Shown here: one piece after another, positions 35,729 through 44,433 of the stretch | Numbering within the stretch: the stretch's first letter is position 1 | Layout: each line of letters starts with the position of its first letter | NCBI GenBank assembly: GCA_038244815.1 | Contig: JBBRTB010000003.1 | Coordinates: 62,001-126,000, forward strand | Source of the DNA: DASVHS01 sp038244815 | GTDB lineage: Bacteria; Acidobacteriota; Thermoanaerobaculia; Gp7-AA8 | Direction: 5' to 3' | Length of the DNA stretch: 64,000 nucleotides | Program-made: the position numbers and the translations under genes | The notes under the pieces: generated by a model | What the model was told of the DNA's origin: nothing | Database searches by the model: none | Seen by the model: only the letters and a program-made list of their open reading frames with translations

Positions 35729-38277
35729 TCTCCAGAAATCTGATGGCCACAACGGTTGTGACCGACCGTGCCCGGGTCGCGCTGGTCACGGTGGCAATCT
35801 TCATCGGTCTTCTCGCGATCGCGCCCAATGCCCTCCACGCGGCCCCGGCAGACGTGACGTTGCCGCAGCCCTGGCACATCCATTCTCCGTATGCGTCGCT
35901 CGCGAAGACCCGGCAGATGCTCGACGCCATCGGCTTCGATGCCCTCGCGGATTACGCGGCCCCGATCGGGTCCCGAGGCGGAACGCTGGCCGACCGGCCC
36001 GGGACGCAGATCGGGCGCTCATTCACGAGACTTCTTCCGGACGGCGCCAGTCGCGTCGTCGAGGTGGTCGTGGTGGCCAGCCCCTCGGGTGGATACGACC
36101 TCTACGTGACCGGTAGCGAGAGCCGTGACGGAAAGAGCGATCCGAACCCCGATCTCCCACAGATCGAAGCGGCCATCGAGAAACTCGTCACCTCGCAGGC
36201 ACCGGCAGCGGCGCAACCCGACAACACGCCGATCGATCGGCGCCGGCTGGCCAACGAGATCTATCAACTCAGCTATATCGAGGCGGACCGTGCTCTGGCC
36301 CTGCTGAAGGCGCTGGATTACAGCACCATCGAGTTCAACGACACGCCGGGTGAAACGCTGTCCGACAAGATCTTTTCCCCGAACTTCGACAAGGACAGGA
36401 TGCGCCTGCCGGTGATCATCAAGATGATCCCGGCGTCGAAGACGAGCCTCCAGGAAAGCACCGTCGAGCCTCCCACGTACACCTATCGAGGTTCCGATCT
36501 TCTCCCGGACCTCGGCGGGATTTTTCTCCATCGCACGACGGCAGCGGAGCCGCAGAACCGCCTCATGATCGCCTACGATGCCGACGATCCGGCTTCGCTG
36601 GAGCGCGTGGTCAACCTCCTGCGCGACAAAGTGGACGTCGCGGCACGGCAGCTCACTCTGGAAGCACTGGTCATCGAGATCAACTCCGATTCCACCCGCG
36701 ATCTCGGCGTCTCGTGGGACCTCTCCGGCAATCACGGCGATAACAGTTTTCAGGGATCGACGCTGCCAACCGGTCTGCTCGAGAATCCGCCGCTCGGTGT
36801 CCTTTTCAGCCGTGCCACGAACGCGTTCAGTTTCAAACTGGCGCTCAGCGCGCTCCTGCAGACGAACAAGGCCAAGATCCTGTCCAACCCCTCCGTTCTC
36901 GTTCTCGACGGCCGGCAGGCCAAGATCCAGATCGGCCAGCGAATCCCGGTGGTGGAGACGACGGTCACGCAAAGCTCGTCGACCGAATCCATCCTCTATT
37001 TTCCCGTCGGCATCGTCCTGAACCTGCGTCCCCGCCTCAGCGCCGACGGCACCGAGGTCAGCATGCTGGTCGAGACGATCGTGAGCAGCGTCCGGAACGC
37101 CACGACCGGCGGCACGTCGGTTACGCGCGCCCCCGAGGTCGACAGCAGACAGGTGCAGACGATCGTGCGCGTGCACAACGACACGCCGTTCATCATCGGC
37201 GGACTGACCAGCGACGAGGACATCACCGATCGGACAGGAGTGCCGTTCCTCTCGAAGATTCCCTATCTCGGAAGCCTCTTCCGGCGCGAGATCAAGGAGA
37301 AGACCAAGCGGGAGATCATCATCGTGGTCACGCCTCACCTCGTTCCGGACGACACGAAGCAGTTCAGCTATGTGATCCCGCAGGAATCGCCGATGTTCGA
37401 CACGTTCGGGCGAGAGCTGCTCTACAACGCCTACCGCATCCGGCAGCAGGACGTCTTCAAGCTCGACTTCCTTCGGGAGAGCGATGCCTATCGCAGTCTG
37501 ATCCGCTGCGCTCGCAGTTACGTCGAGAACCGAGTCGCACCGGGGCGAACGGAACCTTCCCTCGCTCCGCTGCTGGAAGGTGCCGTGCCGGGCGAAGAGG
37601 TCCTCGTCCGAAGGATGCTTTGGGAGATCATCCGAAAGACCGATTACGCCCGCTTCGTCAACCTGGACAACGCCATCCTGTTCGAGCAGACCCCGGATCG
37701 CCCGGGCGAGCCCGGCTTCAAGGTGTCTTTTCTCTCCCCTCTCCTCCAGCAGATCAACAAGGACAAGAACGTGCTGGTACTGACCTACAGTGCCAGCACG
37801 GCCGGCACGCCGGAACATCCCTTCAGCCAGCCGACGGCTTCTGTGTCGCTGGACTCGCTGAAGCCCGAGGATTTCTTCAGCCGCCTCTCCGCGGGGAATC
37901 ACCGTTCCGCTACGGGCGTGCCTGAGTCGTGGACGATCCTTCTGACGGATTCGTACACCGGAACCGCCAGGCCCCTGGACGTGCTGAAAGGCGTCATCGT
38001 GCTCCGGCGGCTGATCGCCCTGAACCCGGAGCTTCCGCTCTCACTCGATGCCTTCCGCGCCGGAAGGCAGATCATCTTTCCGACGGAGACGGAGTTGCAG
38101 CAGAGCCATCACCTCATCGACGCCGAGGCTGCTCGAATGTTCTACGAGATCACCTCGTACTATCCGGCGTTCGAGGAGGAGTTCAAGCACAGAGCTCGAA
38201 GCCTCGTCGACTACATGGGCGGTTGTGAATGGTGGAATGGCAGTCAGACCATCACGAACGCTGCGCCTGGACATTGA
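35725..38277 (+). CDS. Secretin (type II/III secretion or pilus) with a long novel C-terminal extension
   Basis: 850 residues with an N-terminal export signal (VALVTVAIFIGLLAIAP). N-domains precede the secretin core (about 310-545): LTLEALVIEINSDSTRDLGV, LSNPSVLVLDGRQAKIQIG and the signature VPFLSKIPYLGSLFRRE followed by KREIIIVVTPHLV. Residues about 546-850 are an unrecognised domain rich in charged residues (RFVNLDNAILFEQTPDRPGE, EITSYYPAFEEEFKHRAR). Typical GspD/PilQ proteins end soon after the core, so this extension is unusual. No GspE/F/G or PilMNOP genes adjoin; the operon instead has a transporter-HEAT protein and a cNMP-binding protein. Confidence 0.85.
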   Translation: MISRNLMATTVVTDRARVALVTVAIFIGLLAIAPNALHAAPADVTLPQPWHIHSPYASLAKTRQMLDAIGFDALADYAAPIGSRGGTLADRPGTQIGRSFTRLLPDGASRVVEVVVVASPSGGYDLYVTGSESRDGKSDPNPDLPQIEAAIEKLVTSQAPAAAQPDNTPIDRRRLANEIYQLSYIEADRALALLKALDYSTIEFNDTPGETLSDKIFSPNFDKDRMRLPVIIKMIPASKTSLQESTVEPPTYTYRGSDLLPDLGGIFLHRTTAAEPQNRLMIAYDADDPASLERVVNLLRDKVDVAARQLTLEALVIEINSDSTRDLGVSWDLSGNHGDNSFQGSTLPTGLLENPPLGVLFSRATNAFSFKLALSALLQTNKAKILSNPSVLVLDGRQAKIQIGQRIPVVETTVTQSSSTESILYFPVGIVLNLRPRLSADGTEVSMLVETIVSSVRNATTGGTSVTRAPEVDSRQVQTIVRVHNDTPFIIGGLTSDEDITDRTGVPFLSKIPYLGSLFRREIKEKTKREIIIVVTPHLVPDDTKQFSYVIPQESPMFDTFGRELLYNAYRIRQQDVFKLDFLRESDAYRSLIRCARSYVENRVAPGRTEPSLAPLLEGAVPGEEVLVRRMLWEIIRKTDYARFVNLDNAILFEQTPDRPGEPGFKVSFLSPLLQQINKDKNVLVLTYSASTAGTPEHPFSQPTASVSLDSLKPEDFFSRLSAGNHRSATGVPESWTILLTDSYTGTARPLDVLKGVIVLRRLIALNPELPLSLDAFRAGRQIIFPTETELQQSHHLIDAEAARMFYEITSYYPAFEEEFKHRARSLVDYMGGCEWWNGSQTITNAAPGH

Positions 38278-38319
38278 GCTGCTTCGTGATTCGCCGCGGA
38301 GCGCCTCAGGGCCGAATGC

Positions 38320-38859
38320 TCAAAATTTCGAGCGGTCGGTCTGCTTCCTGAGAGCAGGACGAGGCACGGACGTAATGCGATAAACGTTCTTCGTCTCTGG
38401 ATGACGGTACAGGAGCACGGTTTCGCCCGCATGAACGGCCGGAGTTGCGGACGGCTTCCCTCTCTCGTCGACGAAGCGCAGGACTGAGCCGATCGTCAAC
38501 GCCGTACCGTCTTCCAGCACGATCGTGTTGCCCTCCACCGAACGCACCCTGGCACGCTCGACCTCGGCGACGGCATGCACGCGGGTTACACAACCTTGCG
38601 CATCGATCTGAAGCCGGACGGATTCGCCCGGGGTCAGATCGGAGAGAGCGATACGCTGCGTCGTGGCCGGACGGCCGTCAGAGAAATCCGACTCCCGTTC
38701 GATGACAGCGCGCTTTCCGACTGTGAGCGTCTGAAACTGGCGATCGGCATTGAGCGTGATCTGGGCCGGCGCCGCTTCCTTGATAGAAACAAGCGTGCCG
38801 TCGAGCGAGTGAGTCACTGTCCCGAACAGTAGCGCGACCGCGATCGTAGTTGCCAACAT
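38320..38859 (-). CDS. Exported small beta-rich protein, DUF5666-like
   Basis: 179 residues with an N-terminal signal (LATTIAVALLFGTVTHS). The mature part has repeated short strands (DGTLVSIKEAAPAQITL, RVRSVEGNTIVLEDGTALTI) of the OB-like type seen in DUF5666-related periplasmic proteins. No function can be assigned. It converges on the secretin gene (42-nt gap) and diverges from the 614-residue secreted-type gene at 39071. Confidence 0.65.
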   Translation of the reverse strand: MLATTIAVALLFGTVTHSLDGTLVSIKEAAPAQITLNADRQFQTLTVGKRAVIERESDFSDGRPATTQRIALSDLTPGESVRLQIDAQGCVTRVHAVAEVERARVRSVEGNTIVLEDGTALTIGSVLRFVDERGKPSATPAVHAGETVLLYRHPETKNVYRITSVPRPALRKQTDRSKF

Positions 38860-39011
38860 TGGTGTTCCCTCGCCCCTGAAACGATGCGATATCTGTACCT
38901 CCCACCGCCGGAATCTACCTTCGTCTTACCTTTTTTAAGCAGCGCAGCACCACATTGGGGGGCATCTCATCCATGTTGCGTAGTAGTATGCGCGCGAATC
39001 CCACAACCCAA

Positions 39012-39054
39012 TTCCGGCGTACGAGGGATACGTGCGTCTATCGGATCGCCGGAA
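39012..39054 (+). promoter_or_regulatory. 8-bp inverted repeat in the leader of the gene at 39071
   Basis: TTCCGGCG (39012-39019) and CGCCGGAA (39047-39054) are perfect inverted repeats with a 27-nt loop, ending 6 nt before the AGGAGG ribosome site. It could be a leader hairpin or an operator; no known riboswitch is recognised. Confidence 0.3.
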
Positions 39055-39070
39055 AATAACAGGAGGACCC

Positions 39071-40876
39071 ATGAGGAACCCCCAACGTGTCGTTTGGATC
39101 GCCAAACGTCTCTCTGTGATGCTGCTTGTCGCCGGATTGGCGGCGCCAGCCTTCGCAGGATCGATCAAGCTCGATGTGAGCAAGATTCCACCCGCACCGG
39201 GAACGATGAAGCGCCTGAAAAACTCGCGCTCCACGCCTCCCACTGCGTTCGTGCAGAAGATCCTGGCAAACTCACACCCGAACGCGAAACTGGAATCACT
39301 CGCCAACAGCGAGTTTGGCAAGAAACACGGGATCAAGGCGTCGAAGGACATTCAGGCCGCGGTCGACAACGATCATGTCGTGGCCTCCGTCGACACTTCG
39401 AAGGGATTCGCCGATGTCCTTCCCGACCTCGAGAGCATGACACCGCTCGCCAGCATGAAAGACCCGAAGAATCACGTTAAGGTCCCGAAAGACCAGGCCG
39501 ACCTGGCCAGCCGGGCCGCGGGTGATGTGCTCCGCCAGGGTGTCTTCCCGGCCGATGCCACGCACGCGGAGCTGGGCGACATGCTCACTCTGGAGACGTC
39601 ACAGTTCGTGCAGGGCGCGAACGGGGCCCCGGCCAAGTTCAACGCCGACAAGAGCGGACCGATCCTGATGACCTTCCCGGTGAAGCGAAAAGTCGGCGAG
39701 CTGCAGGTCTTCGGCCGCGGCTCGCGCGGACACATCGATGTCGGCAAAGCGGGGAAGGTGCATGGGTTCAGCAAACATTGGCAGAACGCGACCGACGGCG
39801 GGACGGTCACCGAGACACGCACGCCGGCACAGATCGCGGAGCTGATCAAACAGCAGCTCTCGGATCTTGCAGCCAAGGGCGACGTCGAAGTGCAGGACGT
39901 TCAACTCGGCTACTACGACGGCGACGAATCGTACATCCAGCCTGTCTATCAGTTCCGGGTCAAGGTCACGTACACCCCGCAGTCGGGTGGCGTGATGTCG
40001 GACGACGACTACATCGTCGGCTACGTCCCGATCGGTGAGACCCTCGAGCCGATCCCGTCGCTCACCGACAAAGTGACCGGACCGAACGTGCCTCAGGGCG
40101 CTCCGACGAACCTTCCGCTCTCGCAGTTGATGCCCGCCGAGCCGCCGACGGCGGCACAGATGGCGTCGATGGCACCCGTCGAGCTTCCTCCCGGTGATCC
40201 GACCGTCGGCCGTTATGTCGTGCGCAACGACTACGCCGGCTGGGTCAACAGTGCCAACGGTTTCTGGAACGGGCTCCAGGCCTCGGGCTACGGCGCATGG
40301 TTCACGAACTCGCAATATTACTGGGCCTATCCGTTCGAGACCGGGGGCAGCAAGAATTCCTACGTGAACGCGGTCAACGTCGCCGAGATGGAAGTGCACG
40401 GCGACTGGTGGCTCTGGACCACGTATCAGAACTGGGGTGACGTCGGTACCGTCGATACCATTCCCTCTCCCGGCCTGGGCGCGTCGGCCGGTGGGTCCTG
40501 CGCCTACTTCATCATTCACTCCTGCGAAGTCGTCCCGTCCGCGGCCGACACCGCATCATGGCCTGACAAGTGGTGGCATGTCTTCGGCGGCCTGCACTCG
40601 GTGCTCGGCTATCGCACGATCATGTACATCGACGACGGCGCCATGTACCCCTTCGGCGTGCATATGGGCTGGGGCTACGCTCTCGTGAACTCGTGGCTCT
40701 CGGATGTAGCATCCTCCAGTCTCTATTGGGGCAGCCCCGGTCAGGTGATGCACGGCTCATGGAAGCCCTACGGCCGTCCATCGACGATCAGCGTCTGTGG
40801 CCACGAAGGCGACTCCGTGTACTACACCGCCGGCGTCGGCCCTGCCGGTTGCCTGCAGAATTACTGGTACTGGTAG
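39071..40876 (+). CDS. Secreted protein with a Trp/Tyr-rich C-terminal domain, function unknown
   Basis: 601 residues from the ATG with AGGAGG nine nt upstream. The signal peptide ends at PAFAG. The N-terminal half is lysine-rich and helical with no recognised domain. The C-terminal ~220 residues are strikingly aromatic: VAEMEVHGDWWLWTTYQNWG, SWPDKWWHVFGGLHSVLGYR, MYPFGVHMGWGYALVNSW. Cysteines (CAYFIIHSC and two near the end) could form disulfides. The domain resembles uncharacterised secreted families in Acidobacteria/Myxobacteria, but I cannot name it with confidence. A strong terminator hairpin follows. Confidence 0.75.
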   Translation: MRNPQRVVWIAKRLSVMLLVAGLAAPAFAGSIKLDVSKIPPAPGTMKRLKNSRSTPPTAFVQKILANSHPNAKLESLANSEFGKKHGIKASKDIQAAVDNDHVVASVDTSKGFADVLPDLESMTPLASMKDPKNHVKVPKDQADLASRAAGDVLRQGVFPADATHAELGDMLTLETSQFVQGANGAPAKFNADKSGPILMTFPVKRKVGELQVFGRGSRGHIDVGKAGKVHGFSKHWQNATDGGTVTETRTPAQIAELIKQQLSDLAAKGDVEVQDVQLGYYDGDESYIQPVYQFRVKVTYTPQSGGVMSDDDYIVGYVPIGETLEPIPSLTDKVTGPNVPQGAPTNLPLSQLMPAEPPTAAQMASMAPVELPPGDPTVGRYVVRNDYAGWVNSANGFWNGLQASGYGAWFTNSQYYWAYPFETGGSKNSYVNAVNVAEMEVHGDWWLWTTYQNWGDVGTVDTIPSPGLGASAGGSCAYFIIHSCEVVPSAADTASWPDKWWHVFGGLHSVLGYRTIMYIDDGAMYPFGVHMGWGYALVNSWLSDVASSSLYWGSPGQVMHGSWKPYGRPSTISVCGHEGDSVYYTAGVGPAGCLQNYWYW

Positions 40877-40902
40877 ATCTCGATCGAACTCGCAATCGAC
40901 GC

Positions 40903-40928
40903 TTCGGGCGGCCGCAAGGCCGCCCGAA
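40903..40928. terminator. Hairpin terminator with GCAA tetraloop
   Basis: Eleven-bp perfect stem TTCGGGCGGCC / GGCCGCCCGAA closed by GCAA, 26 nt after the stop at 40876. The sequence after it is ATGTTT. The arm GGGCGG/CCGCCCGAA recurs in the terminator at 48058-48089. Confidence 0.7.
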
Positions 40929-40979
40929 ATGTTTGCCGGTTCGCCGATCCTTCGCTCGCCATCTGTCCACGACGTCGTC

Positions 40980-40985
40980 TATCCT
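40980..40985 (+). promoter_or_regulatory. -10 hexamer TATCCT of a leaderless-type promoter (GNAT gene)
   Basis: TATCCT lies 7 nt before the ATG at 40993, with a pyrimidine-only spacer and no Shine-Dalgarno sequence. Confidence 0.45.
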
Positions 40986-40992
40986 CCCGCCC

Positions 40993-41514
40993 ATGTTTCG
41001 TCTCGAGACCGAGCGTCTGCTGATCCGGGCCTGGGAACCGGAAGACCGCTCCGCGTTCGTGGCCATGACCCAGGACCCGGAGATCATGCGCTTCGTGCAT
41101 GGCGGCCGGCCGTACACGGAGGAGGAGGTCGAGCAGTTTCTGGCCCGTCAGGCCCGCCAGCTCGCGGATCACGACGTCTGCATGGGCCCGCTCATCGAGA
41201 AGAGCAGCGGCCGGGTGGTCGGCATCGCCGGAACTCAGCCGCTGGGGAAGAGCGACGATTTCGAAATCGGCTGGTGGCTCGCGCGTGATCAGTGGGGCCG
41301 TGGCTACGCCACCGAGGCCGGCGCCGCGGCGATGCATCACGTTCTGCACACACTGGCTCTCCCACGCGTCGTGGCCATCATCGACCCGGGCAACGACGCC
41401 TCCGTCCGCGTCACCGAACGCCTGGGCATGCACTACGAGGGGCGATTCACCGGCGCACAACTGACGCACCGCCTGCCGGAGATCGTCGTCGACCTTTTCG
41501 CGCGCCGGCGCTAG
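40993..41514 (+). CDS. GNAT family N-acetyltransferase (RimJ/RimL type)
   Basis: 173 residues. LETERLLIRAWEPEDRSAF is the standard opening of RimJ/RimL-like acetyltransferases, IGWWLARDQWGRGYATEAGA contains the acetyl-CoA pyrophosphate-binding loop (Q-x-x-G-x-G/A), and VRVTERLGMHYEGRF is the terminal motif. Members acetylate protein N termini, antibiotics or small amines; the substrate is not predictable. It is a single-gene unit with a leaderless-type promoter. Confidence 0.9.
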   Translation: MFRLETERLLIRAWEPEDRSAFVAMTQDPEIMRFVHGGRPYTEEEVEQFLARQARQLADHDVCMGPLIEKSSGRVVGIAGTQPLGKSDDFEIGWWLARDQWGRGYATEAGAAAMHHVLHTLALPRVVAIIDPGNDASVRVTERLGMHYEGRFTGAQLTHRLPEIVVDLFARRR

Positions 41515-41620
41515 AACACCGCCGCAATATTTCGCGCATCACTGCCGCTCACCTCGCCTCGAGTGGACACGTCATTGCAATGGTTCCTGATGCGGCAACC
41601 AGCCGCATAAGGAGCCCCAA

Positions 41621-42379
41621 ATGGCAGACACAAGAGATCGAGACATGAATCGCGACCCCATCAGCGGCGCGCCCGGTTCTCATCCAATCGGAACGAGCGT
41701 CGGCGCGGCGGGCGGCGCGTCAGTCGGAGCAGCGCTCGGAGCTGTGGGCGGACCCATCGGTGCATTGATCGGCGGCGCCATCGGAGCGGTGGCGGGCGGA
41801 GCGGCAGGTCACGCCGCCAGCGAGTCGATCGATCCGACGGGAGAAGAGCACTTCTGGCGCAGCCAGTACCAGGACGAGGAATGGGCCGACTACCGTCCCG
41901 CCTATCGATACGGTTGGGAGTCGCGGGTCACGATGCGCGACCGCACCTGGGATGACCGGCTCGAGAACGATCTGCGCTCCGGCTGGGAGAAGGTGAAAGG
42001 GGACTCGAAGCTCACCTGGGACAAGGCGCGCGTGGCCATCCGGAGCGCGTGGGACCGCACCGACCGCACCTACCGATCCTACGAGAGCACAGACAGCACC
42101 TGGCGCGATCAGTACAAGACGCGCCACTACTTCGACAAGAACTTCGATTACGACCGCGACTATCGTCCGGCGTATCGCTATGGCACCTATCTCCGCTCGG
42201 AGAATCCGAAACGAAGCTGGGATGCCGCGGCCGAGAGCGAATTTGCCAGCGGATGGGACAGGATGAAGGCCGATTCCCGTCTGACCTGGGACAAAGCCAA
42301 GCTCGCCGCGCGCGACTCGTGGGACGGCACCAACCGGAACACCGACACTCCGGTAAATCCGAACGTCAGCCGCAACTGA
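41621..42379 (+). CDS. Glycine-zipper protein with a duplicated acidic/aromatic repeat
   Basis: 252 residues, start supported by AAGGAG. Residues about 22-68 form a glycine zipper (GAAGGASVGAALGAVGGPIG and continuing), a hydrophobic segment likely to insert in membrane. The rest contains two copies of a ~95-residue unit: YRPAYRYG-W/T near 90 and 180, followed by SKLTWDKARVAIRSAWD and SRLTWDKAKLAARDSWD. The composition resembles stress-associated YMGG/glycine-zipper proteins. Function unknown. A terminator hairpin follows 29 nt after the stop. Confidence 0.8.
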   Translation: MADTRDRDMNRDPISGAPGSHPIGTSVGAAGGASVGAALGAVGGPIGALIGGAIGAVAGGAAGHAASESIDPTGEEHFWRSQYQDEEWADYRPAYRYGWESRVTMRDRTWDDRLENDLRSGWEKVKGDSKLTWDKARVAIRSAWDRTDRTYRSYESTDSTWRDQYKTRHYFDKNFDYDRDYRPAYRYGTYLRSENPKRSWDAAAESEFASGWDRMKADSRLTWDKAKLAARDSWDGTNRNTDTPVNPNVSRN

Positions 42380-42408
42380 ACACGCATCCGACTGCCATCA
42401 GAACTTTC

Positions 42409-42432
42409 AGGGCCGGCTGAAGAGCCGGCCCT
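42409..42432. terminator. Hairpin terminator after the glycine-zipper gene
   Basis: Ten-bp stem AGGGCCGGCT / AGCCGGCCCT with a GAAG loop. It lies between the stop at 42379 and the next promoter at 42439. Confidence 0.65.
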
Positions 42433-42438
42433 ACGCTT

Positions 42439-42444
42439 TATCAT
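42439..42444 (+). promoter_or_regulatory. -10 hexamer TATCAT of a leaderless-type promoter (nitroreductase gene)
   Basis: TATCAT lies 5 nt before GTG 42450 and 8 nt before ATG 42453. The terminator hairpin ends 6 nt upstream, leaving no room for a -35 box outside it. Confidence 0.4.
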
Positions 42445-42449
42445 CGGCA

Positions 42450-43103
42450 GTGATGACCCTCGCCTACGCACCTCAGCGCCGCACTGCCGGGGAGATGATC
42501 GAGCGCGCCCGTTCGTTCGCTGCAACGATGGCCACACGCCGATCGGTGCGGGAGTTCGCACACGATCCCATCCCCGATGAAGTCCTCGACTCCGCCCTCG
42601 CAGCCGCTTCGTCATCCCCATCGGGCGCGAATTTCCAGCCGTGGACGTTCGTCGTCGTGAAAGATGCGGCGGTGAAGCACGAGATCCGGCTGGCGGCAGA
42701 GAAGGAAGAGATGCTCAACTACCAGGGCCGCATGCCTGAGGAATGGCTCGAGGCACTGGCACCTCTGCAAACCGACTGGCACAAGGAGTTCCTCGACGTC
42801 GCACCCGTGCTGATCGTCGTCTTCAAACAGGACTATGCCCTGCGCGACGGCCGGAAGATCCATCACTACTACGTAAACGAATCGGTGGGCATCGCCTGCG
42901 GATTTCTTCTGGCGGCGCTTCATCTCGCAGGACTGGCCACCCTCACACACACGCCGAGCCCCATGGGTTTTCTCCGCGACATCCTCGGGCGTCCGGAAAA
43001 CGAGAAGGCCTACCTGCTCATCCCGGTCGGTTATCCGTCCGCGGGCTGCCGCGTCCCTGACATCAGGCGGAAAGATCTCGCCGAAGTCGTCGTCCGCCGT
43101 TGA
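42450..43103 (+). CDS. Nitroreductase-fold flavoprotein resembling iodotyrosine deiodinase
   Basis: 217 residues (GTG 42450 or ATG 42453). FMN-binding signatures are RRSVREFAHDPIP and SPSGANFQPWTFVVV. The active-site lid, YQGRMPEEWLEALAPLQTDW followed by HKEFLDVAPVLIVVFKQ, resembles the iodotyrosine deiodinase branch of the nitroreductase superfamily, where Glu, Tyr and Lys of the lid grip the halotyrosine. Bacterial members can dehalogenate halophenols or halotyrosines or reduce other substrates. No neighbouring pathway genes are seen. Confidence 0.83.
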   Translation: MMTLAYAPQRRTAGEMIERARSFAATMATRRSVREFAHDPIPDEVLDSALAAASSSPSGANFQPWTFVVVKDAAVKHEIRLAAEKEEMLNYQGRMPEEWLEALAPLQTDWHKEFLDVAPVLIVVFKQDYALRDGRKIHHYYVNESVGIACGFLLAALHLAGLATLTHTPSPMGFLRDILGRPENEKAYLLIPVGYPSAGCRVPDIRRKDLAEVVVRR

Positions 43104-43196
43104 GAGATCGCACTGCTTCTTCGCATACTTCCGGGAAGTGGACACATCATGGATAGGAGCCGACGCCGTCGTGTCCCATCGGTCGGGCCGGAGACC

Positions 43197-44267
43197 TTAG
43201 AGCCGGAATCCGTGATCGCGGGCGAAGACGATTGCCTGCGCTCTGGTCCAGACGCCGAGCTTGTCGTAGAGGCTGGAGACGTGATTGCGCACCGTCTTCT
43301 CCGAAATGGTCAGCCGCTGTCCGACCTGTGCATTGCTGAGCCCTTCGGTGATCAGGGCCAGGATCTCGCGCTGGCGTGGCGACAGGGCCGCGAACGAATC
43401 GTCGCTGACGGGCCCGGGCGGGCGGCCGGTAAACTCGAGCACCGCCTCTTTGAAGCGCGGCCAGGCCGGCTCGGCCTCCAGAAGCACGTGATTCTTCGAA
43501 TCGAGCTCCACGAACTGTGCATCGCGAATCGCCGAAGCCAGAAAGCGGCCTTCGCTGAGCGGCACCACGTTGTCTTCGCGCGCGTGAATGACCAGTGTAG
43601 GAACGCGGATCTCTTCGAGAAGAGCGACGACGTTCAGCCTGGCCCGCATGATGATCAGCTTCGCCGCGATTTCCGGCGAGGTGGTGCGCCGGCATAACTC
43701 GTTGAACCAGGCCAGCTGCTCCGCCGTCCCGTCCGGAATGAACCGCGAGGTAAAGAGCTGACGGAAGACGGGGTTCTCCTTGCCCCAGCCCACGCGAATG
43801 GCCTCGACCACCAGCCGGTACTCACGTTCCATGTTGGGATCGCCGCGGTAAAACGCTCCGCGCGCATAGCCACCGTAGAGAATCATGCGCGACACGCGTT
43901 CGGGATGTCGCGCGGCGTAGGCGATGCACGTCGCGGCGCCCTGCGACACTCCCAGGAGCGTGAAGGGAGCGTCCGGCCGGGCGGCATCAACGACGCTCTC
44001 CAGATCGAGCAACCATCGATCTCCGGACAGCTCCGAGATCTGCCAGTCGCTCAGTCCGCAGCCGCGCTCGTCATAGCGAACATAGCGAAAGTTCTCGGTG
44101 AGAAATCGCAGCCAATGATGCCAGACAGGACTCTCCCATTCGAACTCGAGATGCGTCATCCAGTTCGACGCCTTCACCAGCAGCGGGCCCGATCCCGCCT
44201 CGGCCCAGGCGAGCTTCACGCCGTCACTGGCGCGGAGAAAACGAATGCGCTGTCGTGGCTGGGACAT
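43197..44267 (-). CDS. Alpha/beta hydrolase fused to a C-terminal LuxR-type HTH domain
   Basis: 356 residues from the ATG at 44267 (AAGGA upstream). Residues ~1-275 are an alpha/beta hydrolase: oxyanion region SNWMTHLEFEWES, nucleophile elbow LLGVSQGAATC, and aspartate and histidine in IHAREDNVVPL and DSKNHVLLEAEPAW. Residues ~285-355 are a LuxR HTH: LSPRQREILALITEGLSNAQ then ISEKTVRNHVSSLYDKLG. This fusion may be a transcription factor that senses a ligand with a hydrolase-like pocket. The intact triad suggests the hydrolase part could also be catalytic. Confidence 0.88.
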   Translation of the reverse strand: MSQPRQRIRFLRASDGVKLAWAEAGSGPLLVKASNWMTHLEFEWESPVWHHWLRFLTENFRYVRYDERGCGLSDWQISELSGDRWLLDLESVVDAARPDAPFTLLGVSQGAATCIAYAARHPERVSRMILYGGYARGAFYRGDPNMEREYRLVVEAIRVGWGKENPVFRQLFTSRFIPDGTAEQLAWFNELCRRTTSPEIAAKLIIMRARLNVVALLEEIRVPTLVIHAREDNVVPLSEGRFLASAIRDAQFVELDSKNHVLLEAEPAWPRFKEAVLEFTGRPPGPVSDDSFAALSPRQREILALITEGLSNAQVGQRLTISEKTVRNHVSSLYDKLGVWTRAQAIVFARDHGFRL

Positions 44268-44433
44268 CTGTCCTTCTCGATAGAACCGATTGTAAGTCGG
44301 CCCAGCCCGCGCGAGACTAGTCTCGAATCGTGACTGCCCTGGCCAGGAGTCAGCGGACCGGGCGCGGCGAGGAGCCGGATTCGACCCCAGCTCGAGCGGT
44401 GGTCTCGCGCTACGATCTATTTCGTAGAAGTTG

